In this document: in pieces, positions 11,291 through 22,924 of the stretch
Layout of the letters: the number at the start of each line of letters is the position of its first letter
Position numbering within the stretch: position 1 is the first letter of the stretch
From: Cryptomeria japonica
Taxonomy: Eukaryota > Streptophyta > Pinopsida > Cupressales > Cupressaceae
Assembly (NCBI RefSeq): GCF_030272615.1
Contig: NC_081415.1
Location: 628,969,240-629,033,239, forward strand
Direction: 5' to 3'
DNA length: 64,000 nucleotides
Position numbers and translations under genes: made by a program
Notes under the pieces: generated by a model
The model's database searches: none
Told to the model about the DNA's origin: nothing
What the model saw: only the letters and a program-made list of their open reading frames with translations

Positions 11291-12619
11291 ATGTCTAATA
11301 ATTATTTTAGAAAGGATAGTCCTAAACTTGATGGAACCAACTATGGAATATGGAAAATCAGAATGGAGACACATCTGAATTGCATTGGTAAAGACATTTG
11401 GGAAGTTACTAAGAATGGTTATACTGCTGATGTAACTGGTCAGCCTGCTCCTATTACTTTAGGTAAAGATGAAGAAAATGATTGCAAAGCAAGAGAAGCA
11501 CTTTTGAGCACATTATCAGATCAACAAATCATGGGATTATCAGATAGCTCTACTGCAAAAGCTATTTGGGATCATTTGGAAACACCGAATGAAGGGGATT
11601 CCATAGTCAAAATTGCAAAACTTGAAAGCTTCCGAGTCAGGTATGAACATCTGAAAATGGAAGAAGATGAAAGAATTTCTTCTTTTATGGAAAGAGTAAA
11701 TGAAATTGTTTTAGGTATCAAATGTTGTGGAGGAACCTTGAGTGAAGATGAGATTGTTTCAAAAATCTTAAGAGGTTTGCCACCGGCATATAAAATGAAG
11801 GTTACTACTATTAATGAGTTGAGAACAATGCCTAATACATCAGTAACTAGGGATACATTGATTGGAAAACTTTCAGGTTTTGAAATTGAGGAATTTGGTC
11901 CTATTGCTACTATAAAAATTGATTTGGCCTTCAAAGCATCAACATCATCTGCTCCATCTTTTGACAAATCAGTCTGGAGATCCTTTTATGCAAGAGAACT
12001 TGAAGAAACCAGGAAGGAGAATGAAGAACTTGAAGAACTTGAAGCACTATTTGCAAGAAAAATGCCAAAAGGTCCAATTGGAAGTAAGTATGAAGGTAAA
12101 GCACCCTTTAAGTGTTTCAACTGCAATAAGATTGGTCATATGGCTTCAAGATGCCCTGATAGACATGCTAGACTAAGAGAAGAAGCTAGAAGGACATACA
12201 AACCTAATCCTAAATATCAGAGATACAGATTTAAGAAAAACAAAGATAAATCTTGTTACATTGTTGATCAAGATGTGATTGATGATTCTGATGAGGATCC
12301 AATAGACAACGGATGGGTCTTTGTTGCTATAACTGAAGATCAACCGGTACCTATTGCTCAACCGGTAGAACAAGCCCTAGCAGCTAAAGTTGAATCAAAG
12401 GATGAATGGATTATTGACTCAGGATGCTCACATCACATGACTGGAGACAAAGGAAAATTCTTGAACTTTCAAGAATACAATGGAGGTTTAGTAAGATTTG
12501 GAGATGACAAAGCCTGTTCAATCAAAGGTAAGGGTTCAATATCTCTTGATGGTAAACATAACACTGACAATGTTTACTATGTTGAAGGATTAAAACATAA
12601 TCTTTTAAGTGTTGCTTAA
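11291..12619 (+). pseudogene. CoA gag and protease
   Basis: 442 open codons. Residues about 8-250 form the copia gag (UBN2-type) domain, starting LDGTNYGIWKIRMETHL and including a conserved capsid segment with ILRGLPPAYKMKV. A CCHC knuckle (CFNCNKIGHMASRC) follows at about residue 275. The aspartic protease has an intact WIIDSGCSHHMTGD motif at about residue 375. The frame ends in LLSVA plus TAA, where related elements have Gln, so a single C-to-T change would explain the stop; coding continues in the same frame. The ATG lies 45 bp after the PBS. Confidence 0.9.
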
Positions 12620-14027
12620 TTAGTTGAGAAAGGTTTTCAGTTACAATTTAAAAATGGAAAATGCAAAATCATGAATAGAATTGGTTTGGAAATTGCAACC
12701 GGTAATCAGACTAGAGGTAATATCTTTCATTTGAATAACAGTGAAAAGGCATGCTTAATTGCACATATAGATGAAAGTTGGCTATGGCATAAAAGACTAT
12801 GTCATGTAAATTTTGATTGCATGGTAAAAATTAGTACTTCTAAGGCAGTTAGAGATCTACCTAAAATTATGAAACCTCTGAATACAATTTGCAAGGAATG
12901 TCAATTTGGAAAACAAGTTAGAACTAGTTTCAAAAGTATTCCAGAAAAATCCAATAATGCTCTTGATTTAATTCACACTGATTTATGTGGTCCAGCTAGA
13001 ACTAAAAGCTTACAAGGTGATAGATATTTCATGCTAATTATTGATGATTATTCTAGAATGTGTTGGGTTACTTTTCTCAGGGAAAAATCAAAAGCACTTG
13101 GGAAGTTCAAACTAATCAAAGCAATGGTTGAAAATGAAACCGATAAGAAAATTAAATGTTTAAGATTAGATCAAGGAGGAGAATCCACATCTAGAGATTT
13201 TAATACATTCTGTGAAGTAAATGGAATCAAAAGACAGTTATCAGCACCTTGGACACCACAACAGAATTGAGTTGTTGAAAGGAAAAATAGAACTATTTTG
13301 GATGCAACAAGAAGTATGTTATCAGAAGCAAATCTACCACATGTGTACTGGAGAGAGGCAGTAAGCACTGTTGTCTATACATTCAACAAAGTTCACATCA
13401 AAGGTGAAATCGGTAAGACCCCTCATGAACTATGGTTTGGTAATACTCCTACTCTTAAGTATTTCAAAATTTTTGGAAGTAAATGTTATATTAGAAGAGA
13501 TGAGTATATTGGCAAGTTTGATCCTAGAAGTGATGAAGGAATATTTCTTGGTTATTCATCTAAGAGTAAAGCTTATAGATGCTTTAATAAAAGATTACAA
13601 AAAATTGTTGAGAGTACAAATGTAAAGATTGATGAACAATTCAGAGGAACTTCAAGGTATATAGACTCTGAACCGGTAACAAAAATTATGACAAATGAAC
13701 CAACAGTAAATCCACTGGTATAGAATGATGATCCAGTTACTCCGGTATCATCAGAGGATACCATAGTAATTGAAGAACAACAACAGACTAAGACACCCAA
13801 GTACGTAAGACTGAATCATTCTGAAGATCAGATAATTGGAAGCAAATTTAAAGGAGTCATGACAAGAGGAAGATTGGCAAATGAAGAAGTATGTCTTATT
13901 TCTCAAATTGAACCATTATCTATCAATGAGGCATGTGAAGATAAATTTTGGATTAAAGCTATGGAAGAAGAATTAGGACAAATTGAGAAAAATAATACTT
14001 GGACATTAGTTCCCCGGCCTAAAAAAT
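12620..14027 (+). pseudogene. CoA integrase
   Basis: In frame with gag-protease. The zinc-binding part is seen in WLWHKRLCHVNFD and CKECQFGKQ, the catalytic core in LDLIHTDLCGP (first Asp), LRLDQGGEST (second Asp) and the region after PWTPQQN. A TGA at 13268-13270 sits where relatives have Gly in QNGVVERKN, directly before the catalytic Glu. The GKTPHELWFG and SKCYIRRDE blocks follow. There is a stop at 13721-13723, then about 100 more codons to 14027, where the frame is lost in an A-rich run just before RT. It would insert copia cDNA. Confidence 0.88.
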
Positions 14028-15447
14028 AAAAATGTAATTGGAACCAAATGGGTATTTAGAAACAAACTCAATGAAGATGGTAAGGTTGCCAGGAATAAAG
14101 CAAGACTAGTGTGTAAGGGATATTCTCAAAAAGGAGGAGTTGATTACAATGAAACCTTTGCACCGGTAGCCAGAATTGAGGCAGTCAGATTATTCTTGGC
14201 CTTTGCAGCTCACAAGGATTACAAAGTTTATCAAATGGATATTAAATGTGCATTTTTGAATGGAGATCTTGAAGAGGAAGTCTATATTGAACAACCCGAT
14301 GGATTTTCTTTCACAAAATAAAAATGATATGGTTTGCAGATTAAGAAAAGCTCTGTATGGACTAAAACAAGCTCCAAGAGCCTAGTATGCTAGACTAGAT
14401 AAGTATCTTTTAAAAATTGGTTTTACTAAAGGAAATGTAGATAGCAATTTATATTACAAAGTAACTAATAATGACATTTTGATTATGGAAGTATTTGTTG
14501 ATGATATAATCTTTGGAGGAGAAGATGGATTATGCAAAGAATTTTCTCTTAAAATACAGCATGAATTGGAAATGTCTATGATTGGAGAAATAAAATTCTT
14601 TTTAGGATTGCAGATTTTACAGACTGATAAAGGCATATTTTTGAGTCAATCTAAGTACTTGAAAGAACTACTCAAGAAATTTGGGATGGAGAACTCTAAA
14701 CCGGTAAGCACACCTATGACTACAAATGACAAATTATCTCAAAGGGATGAATCTACACTTGTTAATCCAACTAGATACAAATCTATGATAGGAGGTTTAC
14801 TATATTTGACACAAACCAGACCTAATATTATGAATGCAGTATGTATAGTTTCTAGATTTCAGAGTAATCCCGAGGAAAATCATGAATCAGCAGTAAAAAG
14901 GATTTTTCGGTACTTACAAGGCACAACAAATCTTGGATTATGGTATCCTAAAGATGAAAATTTTGATCTATATGCATACACAAATGCAAATTGGGTAGGA
15001 GATGTGGATGATAGAAAGAGCACCACTAGAGGAGCATTCTTTCTTGGAAAGAGATTAGTTTCTTGGTTAAGTAAGAAATAGAGTTGTACATCTTTATCAA
15101 CAGCAGAATCAAAACATGTTGCAGCAACAACAAATTGTACACAAGTACTTTGGCTTAAGCAAATGTTGAAAGACATAAAGGTAAAATGCAAGGAACCTAT
15201 TACTATATATTGTGATAACACTGCAGCAATTGATATATCTAAGAATCCAGTATTACATTCTAAAAAAAAACATGTTTCTATCAAATTGAATTTTCTAAGG
15301 GAAAAAGTCAAAGAAAAGGAAATAAAACTAGTTTATGTGAATACTAAAGAACAGCTTGCAGATATTTTTACAAAACCTTAGCCTAAGGAAACTTTTGAGT
15401 ATCTCAGAGATCAGCTCGGAGTCTTACCTCCACCGGTAGAGACTTAG
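14028..15447 (+). pseudogene. CoA reverse transcriptase and RNase H
   Basis: RT begins with a WVFRNK-type block. It is open at 14109-14321 ([33 protein letters not shown]), shifts frame near 14320, and continues to 15081 with the VDDI catalytic box (EVFVDDIIFGG) intact. RNase H follows: YTNANWVGDVDDRKST (the first Asp of the usual DADW is changed to Asn), then a stop at 15079-15081 where Gln is expected, an ADIFTKP end, and the final TAG at 15445-15447. Two frameshifts and several stops make it inactive. Confidence 0.88.
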
Positions 15448-15813
15448 ATAGTTGACGATTGTCAACAACCGACAGAATTAAATGGACAAATCTTTTATTT
15501 TGGTATTTGATGAGGAAGCTACTTCTCAAGGGGAGAAGTTGGTATATTGAATTGGTTCGTATTTTGAATGAACTTGAACCTTTTGTGACTTTGGCATTTG
15601 ATGTCAAAGGGGGAGAGATATATGGAAAAACATTAAGGAAAAATATATGAAAAATGCATTATCTTTTTGAGGAGAGATTGGTATTGTAAATAAATCTTTT
15701 TATAAACACATATTACTCCCAGGGGGAGAATTGGTTTTTGTACTTGGCATTTCTATTTTGGCACTTTGATGGTTTTTCCATCTTGTGTTGCCATCAATGC
15801 CAAAGGGGGAGAT
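15448..15813 (+). other. CoA 3' noncoding region with polypurine tracts
   Basis: There is no gene. The proper PPT, AAAGGGGGAGAT, ends at 15813 against the LTR. Two more purine runs of the same kind lie upstream, one at 15606-15616 (AAAGGGGGAGA) and one near 15720 (AGGGGGAGAA). Confidence 0.75.
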
Positions 15814-16868
15814 TGTTGGTATTTTGGTATGGTTTTGTCATTAATGTCAACACCTACTAAATATGCCTACTTTGGAGATCCAGCAACATTCACCAGCAAT
15901 CAGTAAACTGTTCAACAATCACCGGTATAGGGTTACACCAGCAGGATATAATGTTCACCGGTACCTGCAATGACATGGAAGACACTTGGTAATGTCTAAG
16001 ACATCATGTGGACACTTTTCCTTGAAGTAATATCATTGGTATATTCTTATTTGCATATTTGCTTTTACCAACAAATAGGTCTAGGTTATCTAGGGTTACA
16101 CCGGTAGTTTTATCTTTTCTAGATCAGTATGGCACGCTATGGAGATGATTTATTATTGTTATAAAAGCATTAAGATGACATGTTCAATCGGTTATTGCAT
16201 CAGATATTGTATTATTTGTAAAATGTTTTATTGTAATATCTTGTAGAGCCAACCTACTAAAATTGGTCATAGGGTATGGTATAAATGTAAGATCTTATTT
16301 GTAAGATCAAGTGTGGAATGCAAAAAAGAATTGTAAGAAGGTATATGCGAGATTAAGCAGAGGTATACACGAAGACATCATTTGAAGGTGAAGCTAGGTT
16401 TTTGTAGAAGCATATCAACATTACATCAGTACTGAATCTAGCATATGAAGATGCTACTTTGTGCAGTACATTCTCATTGGATTTAACCATCCAACTATAG
16501 TCAATGTGACTCCCATTTGTGTTTGAGCAGTGAGCTCTAGGCTGTTGGCCTTTCTGCATGTGCAGACCCCTCTTTGTACACTTACTATCTACAGTAGTAT
16601 CATCTGATTGTGGGTAAGGTTTCCCACCATGGTTTTTCCCCTTATAGGGTTTCCATGTACAAATATTTGTGTCATGTGTTGTGGTTGACTTTGTGCTTAT
16701 GTTTCATGCATTAATTCTTACCGGTACAACATTTCCTGTTAACACTATTTACTGACACATTTAACTGTCTTGCCGGTATTAAGCATTAAGTTGGTTAATA
16801 AGATTTTGGTTTGAATTTATTAAACAACTAATTTACCCCCCCCCTCTCAGTTGTCCCCAGGACCTATA
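15814..16868 (+). repeat. CoA 3' LTR
   Basis: 1,055 bp, same length as the 5' LTR and matching it throughout with scattered, mostly transition, differences. It ends CCTATA instead of CCTACA and is followed by the gagga duplication at 16869-16873. Confidence 0.9.
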
Positions 16869-16873
16869 GAGGA

Positions 16874-16900
16874 AGACCTTAGAAGGGTGCTCCTGCACCA
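16874..16900 (-). repeat. GyB 5' LTR, outer end
   Basis: The 27 bp that complete the GyB 5' LTR beyond CoA. They end in GGGTGCTCCTGCACCA, which contains the short inverted repeat GGTGC/GCACC and is also the end of the solo LTR at 53215. The ataac duplication follows. Confidence 0.75.
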
Positions 16901-16905
16901 ATAAC

Positions 16906-19344
16906 TAAAGAAGCATGATCATTTCTATAAGTTATTCCTTCTAGAGGCTTTGTTTTCTTCCTCACAGCCTCGAGCACTAATGCATCTTCTATATCCCATT
17001 CAGGGAGAATCAAAACTCCTACTTCTGCAATCATCTTCCTCCCTTGTTCTGGGGTGATGCACCCAAATTTTGTCAACATTTCTTGCTTAATTCCTACTTC
17101 AACTATAGATGCATCTTTGTGAGGATTCTCATTTGTTCTTTTCTCACATCTTTCCTTGAATTGGCCTATATTTCTCCTCCAAACAAACTGCAAGAAGGAT
17201 CCTGTTTTGATGAAGCTATCATCTGCCAAAAATTCTTCAGTGGGCTACTTAATGACAGGGTCCAGTTCTTTTTCTATGAAGTCTTCTGTAGTTAGGTCCA
17301 TTTGGGCACTCATCGGCTCCTTAGGCATTCCTTCTTGCATCTCCTCATAAGTGAGGGCAATTTCCCCAAGGCTTCCCAATTGCAACAGTTGTTCTACTAC
17401 TATATGTTCATCTCCTACATGGATTGGGGATTGAGATAGAGAATACAAAGGCTCATTTGTTTCTACCTATTTTCCTACCCTTTGCCTTTTACGAGAGTCT
17501 TGAATCTCAACTATATCTTCCAATGCCCTTTTATCTTTTGAAGGAGAAGGCTCTTCTCATATTGGCATCAGTACACTGTACTTTGGCCTTTTTTGCACTG
17601 TGTATTTTCCTGGGGAGATCATCTTGGATAATGAAGGGTTAGCTAAAGCCAATTTGGCTTTTTCAGGGTTGGATTTCATCACAGCCTCCTTCTTTTCCTT
17701 CAAGGTTTGCATTAGATCCTCAAAGTAATCTATCAAAAATTTAATCTTTTCTTGAAAAGGATGAAAACTAACAAGGGGATCATAACCACTGTCAAAATAA
17801 TGAATAAAATCCAAAATTTTCCTGAAAGCTAAACATTTTTCTTTCCTAACTTCTTGCTCAGCAAGATTGAACTCATCTCTAATTAAATCCTCTGGGAAAT
17901 GGAACTGGTGTGTCTTACCTCTACATACGAATCTCTTCTTAAACATACCATTAAAGAAGTCTTTGGGTTCAACAAATCTTGCCACTGCAGTAGACAACCT
18001 GTATGGCCGATAGAAATCATCAAAATGTGTTTACCAACCCTTGGTGATTACAAATTGATGTGCTATGGTGATAGTTGGGAAAATTGTTCTGTTCCCCCTA
18101 TTTGTCAATTCTGCCTCTTGCAAACCTCCAATTTGCCTCAGGACCTCTGCAATTCCTATCTTCAATGGGACTTGATAGGGGAGAAAATATGGAGTTCCTC
18201 TAAAACCAAACACTCTGAACATAGTGGAGAAAGGGTACAGATATATGTCACCCCAATTATGCACAATCTTAATATCTTGAGCAAATTCCTTAGGCCTAAG
18301 GAATTCAAGGAGAGATTTTCTAGGGTTTTGTGGGCATAGAAAGATTCTAAACCTAGATGCAAAATATCTATCAAACTTTAAGTAACTTGCATCTTCTCTG
18401 TCCCAAGACAAAATTATGCTCCACAACTGAATGGGCATCTCCTCACCATCCTTTTCTTTGATCAAGTCCATTTCATTAGCAAAACATTCAACACCTTTAA
18501 ATAAAAACATGTGCATGAGGAGAGAGTATCATCCAAAAGGTCTCTCCACCTTAGCATTTTTTATCCCTATCAATCCCTCATGAATGGCATCAGTGAGATA
18601 TGGTGCAAAATCAAAAGTCACAGCCAAAGATGGGTTCAAAATTTGTGTTATCATGAGCATGTAGTGGGTTGGCATATCGGTTTCTGCATCCTCCCCAAAA
18701 ATCATACAAAAGGACCAATACATCCCTTTAGCCCTCAAAGTGAACAAGTTTAATGAAAATTGTTCCTTGGCGCTAGGGCCTACAACTGTTAATCCTCCTA
18801 TTTTGGCAAAGATTTCCTTCAAGGGGACATTTCTGAGGTGGTCTCCCTGTGCATTATAGACCTGTGCAAGTGTTTCAAAATTGATGGGCTCTAAATAATT
18901 TGACACCTCACTAATTCTGGATACTTTCCTGAACTCATCACCATTTATCTCAATTAAAGACCCATCGTTTACAATCTTTATTGTCTGGGTATTGGGGTCA
19001 TAGTTATTTGCAATTTGGGTTAATAGGTCCATGTCCATGAAAATCCCAGGGACTATGAGCTTCCCAACATCTAGTTCCCATATATTGTTCATAGGAGCAG
19101 GAGAATTTCTCTAGCCAAAAGCCACTTTGAAAAGTCCCAAACTTGATATTCCTATCTAGGGATCCCTCAACCAATTGCCTTTATCATATAGGCCATCGCC
19201 AATTCTAAGGCGGGAAGCTTTAGGCACCAATTCTTTCATTTTACCTGGGGCATTAGTGGACCTATTTAACTACTCTAAAAATTCATCACAAATGGCTCTC
19301 TCATGGTAATTAACTTTCCTCATGAATTCTCTTCTTGGTGCCAT
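16906..19344 (-). pseudogene. GyA U3 gene, N-terminal part (3' LTR copy)
   Basis: An unrecognised gene inside the LTR. It starts at an ATG (19342-19344) in good context (GAGATGG), with protein start MAPRR. The first half looks globular: ELDVGKLIVP, then a long stretch (18529-19092) with GMYWSFCMIFGEDAET and ERPFG, and continuing blocks at 18031-18516 and 17557-17997. After about residue 560 comes a Lys-rich hydrophilic linker (KDKRALEDIVE), an acidic part, and a region with LILPEWDIEDALVLEAV. It carries several in-frame stops but largely keeps frame. The other LTR copy and the GyE homologue carry the same layout. Continuation is at 3766 beyond GyB. Full length in an intact LTR would be about 1,190 codons. 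Confidence 0.65.
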
Positions 19345-19654
19345 CTCAGAATTATAATTATTTCAGCTAAATCTTAGAGAGAGTTCTTCAAGAAATCAAG
19401 CACCTGGTGATACCAATTCAACTATAACTATCAATAAATTTGGAGAAACTTGTCACTTGAAAAACTTCACTCTATGCACTACTTCCTTTGCTAGACTCTT
19501 CGAAATGACATTAAAGTTTTAGCTGATGTGAAGCTTATTACGGCAACTGAGCATTGACTAGAAACATTTAAGCCACATGCTTCAGCAATCAATTTGTAAT
19601 TGAATTCAAAAAATGGCTCCAATGGACCACAAAGAATTTTCTAAGTGTCTTGCC

Positions 19655-20640
19655 TTTTCGCTGCTTTGCGAAAGATAAAAAACTCGCATCTTTTCATTGT
19701 GAAACAACACCATCCATCGGATCCTGAAAGATGTACACATTCTTTACCTTACCTGAGTCATCTTGCTTAGAAATGGGCCCTTCCTTCCTTTCACTGATTC
19801 ATGAAGGATAAAAATCTTGCATCTTTTCCATATGAAATTGCGCTAACCAATGGATCATCCACTATTTGCTCAACCATTATCCTTCATGATGACCACTTGT
19901 CTATTCAACTAACTGTGACCACTACCACTAGTGGTTCTTCACTGCTTCGTGAAAGGTAACCATCTCGCATCTTCACCATGTGAAACAATGCCGATCAACT
20001 TGAAGTTGATCGGTCTTTAGTCACTCTAGTCTTCAAAGTAGGCCCTCTTAGCAAACTCACTCATCTGCAAACCCCTTAAAGTATCTTCCATGTGGCTATC
20101 ATTGATTTTTCTAAGTGATCTTCCAGTTGCCACATCTGAACTGCCACGTGTTTCACCATACCATGCATTTTATCAACACCACCACCTTTTCAAACAAACC
20201 GATCCTAAAATCTAGTTGGAGCTACGTGTCCCATTGACTAATCACCTTTTAAACAGTCATGCCTCCAACTATATCACCACCTAACCCACCACGTTAGAGC
20301 CAACTCCTTTTTGCTGCTTCACGAAGAGTAAATTTTGTGTTATTTTGGGCTGTGAAACAACGCGCACCATTGGATCTTCTCAGAGATGCACTTTCTTTAA
20401 CTTGCAAGCCACCCTTTCATTGGGCCCACTGCATTTTCACTTCTATGGAAGAGTAAATAGCATGTATCTTTACCATGTGAAATAGCATCGACTGCTAGAT
20501 CTTGTTGAAGATGTTTGGTCTTTAACCAAGGGATTTGCTTACCTTTGGGGCCCACCATCATTTCACTGCTTCGCGAAAGGTAAACTTTGTGCATCTTCTC
20601 ATCACGAAATAGTGCCTATTGGTGGATCCACCGGAACTTG
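19655..20640. repeat. U3 repeat array with TTCGCGAA-type core (GyA 3' LTR)
   Basis: About six degenerate copies of a unit of roughly 55 bp, spaced irregularly (starting near 19658, 19785, 19937, 20311, 20432 and 20561). Each has a palindromic CTGCTTCGCGAAAGG-like core, then GTAAA, then GCATCTT, then a GTGAAACAA-type end. The same array lies at 57815-58800. Position upstream of the U3 gene suggests an enhancer-like role, which is inference. Confidence 0.6.
19991..20013. repeat. Near-perfect 23-bp palindrome in GyA U3
   Basis: The arms CCGATCAACTT and AAGTTGATCGG surround one central base. In the other LTR (58170-58192) it persists with one change in an arm. It could bind a dimeric factor or form a hairpin. 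Confidence 0.6.
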
Positions 20641-20954
20641 CATGAACATTATGAAACCCGACACATTAATAGAATGAAATAAGACTTAGGAAAAAGGCAC
20701 TAATTCAAAAATGTTATGACCCACCAAGGCAAAGGCTTTAAAAAGGACCCCTCTCTAATGATAACCAACCCTTCCACTTAAGTGAAAAAAGTAAAAAGAA
20801 AATAGAATGCGGGGATTTCAAGATGGAAAAGGTGAATTGCAAAAACCCTAAACCCTTAGACAAATAACCCTCAGAGGCAGAAAGAAGCCATGAAAGGCCA
20901 AAATTCAAAGGATTGAAAAGAGAAATCACCAAAAAAAATTAAACAGTGATAACA

Positions 20955-21130
20955 ATAGCTCTGATTGGGGATGGTTGATTGCAAGATCAACACAAGAACA
21001 CAGAAAACTCTAGAGAACAAACCAAAAAACAAACCAAAAAACAAGCCCAAATGAAACCAATAGAAGCAAACCTAATTATGTACAAACTACAACCTACTAT
21101 GCATGGACTTTGAAACTTAAGAGAAGTAAT
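20955..21130 (-). other. GyA interior next to the 3' LTR, no clear PPT
   Basis: This stretch should end in a polypurine tract just before the LTR. On the minus strand it is instead T-rich with repeated TTTTTTGGTTTG units and ends CAATCAGAGCTAT. I see no purine run. Its loss or replacement is odd, since both LTRs are otherwise well aligned. Confidence 0.5.
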
Positions 21131-22258
21131 ACTTCAAGAATTGTCCATGCACTGGAAATTCCTGTACTTCACCATTCATTTTCTGCAAGAAGTGTGAGTC
21201 TTTTCCATTAAAATCATAGACAATAGAAGGGCCTATCCACAACGAATCAAATTTTGTATGCTTGCCCTTGTCTTGTCCTCTTGCATTCCATTAAAGAACA
21301 ATGTTACTGATTTGAAACTTCCTTAATATGGTTCTTTTATTAAAAAGATACTTTGGCTGCAACTGAATCTTCATATTTCTTTTATGAGCCAGAGTCCTGA
21401 TTTCTTCCACTTCCACCATCTGAACCATTCTGTCTTCCATGGATTCTGACAACTCCAACTCCACAGCTTGTAAAAATTTGTATACAGGGAGAAGGTTATT
21501 GACTAGCACCCTAGTTTGTGTGCCATAAACCAATTCAAATGGTAATACACCAATTGCTTTCTTAACAGTAATCTTGTCTACCCATAAGGCCAATTTTAGT
21601 TTCTGATCCCAGGACCTTTTGTTCTCAAGAATTTTCTTGATAATATTCAAAAGGCTTTTATTATTGGATTATGCTTGGTCGTTGCCTTGTGGATGCTATG
21701 GTGAAGACTAAGACATGATTATCCCATGACTAGTACAAAATTTAGTGAATTCCTCTGATCTAAAACTCATGGTATTGTCCATTATCAGTTTCACAGAAAC
21801 ACCAAATCATGTTATGACATTATCCATCAGAAATTCAATGACAACTTTACTAGTAGCTCTTTTAGTGCGTATGTACTCAATCCACTTAGTAAAATAATCA
21901 ATATCTATTATAATCCATTTGTGACCTCTTTCTGATTTCTCAACTATTTCCCCAATAAAATAAATGCCCCACTGAGCAAAAGGGGCTTCCACTATAACTG
22001 GGTTAAGGGGCAAAGCTCCTTTGTACTTTAACTTGGAAGAAATTTTTAGCATGGGTCACACCTCCAGACATGCTCATGGGAATCTTTGAACAAAGTAGGG
22101 CATTAGTATCCAGCCCATACTATCTTGCTAGCTGTGGTCTTGGCAGAGTAGTGGCCTCCACATACTCCACTATGCATTTCAGTTAGCATTCTTCTAGCTT
22201 GGGATTTATCTAAGCACATCAACAATGCCCCATCTCTATTTTGCCAATATAGATCACC
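21131..22258 (-). pseudogene. GyA integrase, fragmented
   Basis: Pieces of a gypsy integrase. The N-terminal part has the His of the zinc finger in HSGVCGGHYSAKTT. The core includes GIYFIGEIVEK and a segment with IIDIDYFTKW (first catalytic Asp) at 21807-22052. A second part with LIMDNT (second Asp) follows after a stop. At 21291-21650 there is the IN C-terminal region with GVLPFELVYGTQTRV, then a basic tail. Further downstream NGKDS and QFLKYY resemble Tat-type ends. Stops break it in at least five places. Confidence 0.75.
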
Positions 22259-22924
22259 CTAAATAAGGACATACTTTTGAGACTTCAGTTTCAATGTCCT
22301 TCTCTCATTAGGAGTCATTCCCTCCGAGTATGTTGCATCCCTAAAAAAATGTACTACTTTTGAGTACCAGGGTTGTGTCTCAATACTTGTGACCAGGATA
22401 TTCTCAATTTCAACATTGTAAATTTCAACATCAAGGAAATTTGATTCAGCCATCAACTTAGAAAGACCTAACCCTCTTACCAATTTAGTAATTTTGATTT
22501 CTAGATCAAACTCTTGAATCTGAGTTATCCATCTGCACCTTTTACCAATGACCTCAGACTGAGATAAGATGTCCTTGACAGCTGCATTTGGAACATAGGC
22601 AACTATTTGTGCATTTACATGATATGGCCTAAATGCTTTTACAACTTTAACCAAAGCTTATGCTTGCTTCTCTGTGATTTCATATTTCAGCTCTACAGCT
22701 TGTAGAGATTTGCTATAGAAAGCAATAGGGTGTTCATATCCCTCAGCATCCTTTTGAAGAACAACTATAGCCACTGTATGATAAGAAGAAAAAGAGAACA
22801 ATGAAAAAGGCTTACTATAATCAGGGGACTTCAACACTGGTGCCTCCTGAATAGCCTTTTTAATTTTACCAAAAGCCTTTGCAGCTTCTTCATCCCAATA
22901 AAACTTTGCATCTTTCTTAAGCAA
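22259..22924 (-). pseudogene. GyA gypsy-type RNase H (after RT)
   Basis: This is the usual RNase H behind RT, in two frames separated by one stop: 22658-22924 starts near FYWDEEAAKAFGKIK and includes YEHPIAFYSKSL; 22259-22654 continues with the RNase H C-terminal part. The catalytic segment normally YTDAS reads LFSFSS, so the first Asp is missing. The domain is therefore degenerate, unlike the second RNase H at 23854-25891, which keeps its acidic residues. Confidence 0.75.

Larger units (their letters stand above)
10177..16868 (+). mobile_element. CoA: full-length Ty1/copia retrotransposon
   Basis: A structurally complete 6.69-kb copia element with two 1,055-bp LTRs, PBS, one gag-pol reading path in gag, protease, integrase, RT, RNase H order, PPT and a 5-bp duplication. 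It lies in the 5' LTR of GyB, so it is younger than GyB and GyA. LTRs differ by scattered substitutions, and gag-pol has a few stops and two frameshifts, so it is not recent. One LTR end has mutated from CTACA to CTATA. Confidence 0.9.
3772..16900 (-). mobile_element. GyB: Ty3/gypsy element lacking integrase, interrupted by CoA
   Basis: GyB reads right to left: 5' LTR 8610-10176 plus 16874-16900, interior about 5376-8609, 3' LTR 3772 to about 5340. It sits in the GyA 3' LTR with the ataac duplication. The interior holds gag, a zinc knuckle, protease, RT and RNase H, but pol stops directly after RNase H and runs into the 3' LTR, so integrase is missing. RT wording resembles chromoviruses of the CRM/Reina type, which is a tentative assignment. 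The CoA insertion lies only about 27 bp inside the start of the 5' LTR. Confidence 0.8.
16906..20954 (-). repeat. GyA 3' LTR, proximal part (U3)
   Basis: Matches 55110-59148. On the minus strand it starts TGTTATCACTG at 20954. About 1.6 kb of noncoding U3 with a degenerate repeat array precede the ATG of the U3 gene at 19344. The gene then fills the rest down to the GyB insertion. Confidence 0.8.

Noticed and set aside
10300-16770. Frequent CCGGTA/CCGGCA words as a separate regulatory code
   Set aside because: In coding parts they mostly encode Pro-Val in frame, and in LTRs they look like family wording; I cannot test for enrichment here.
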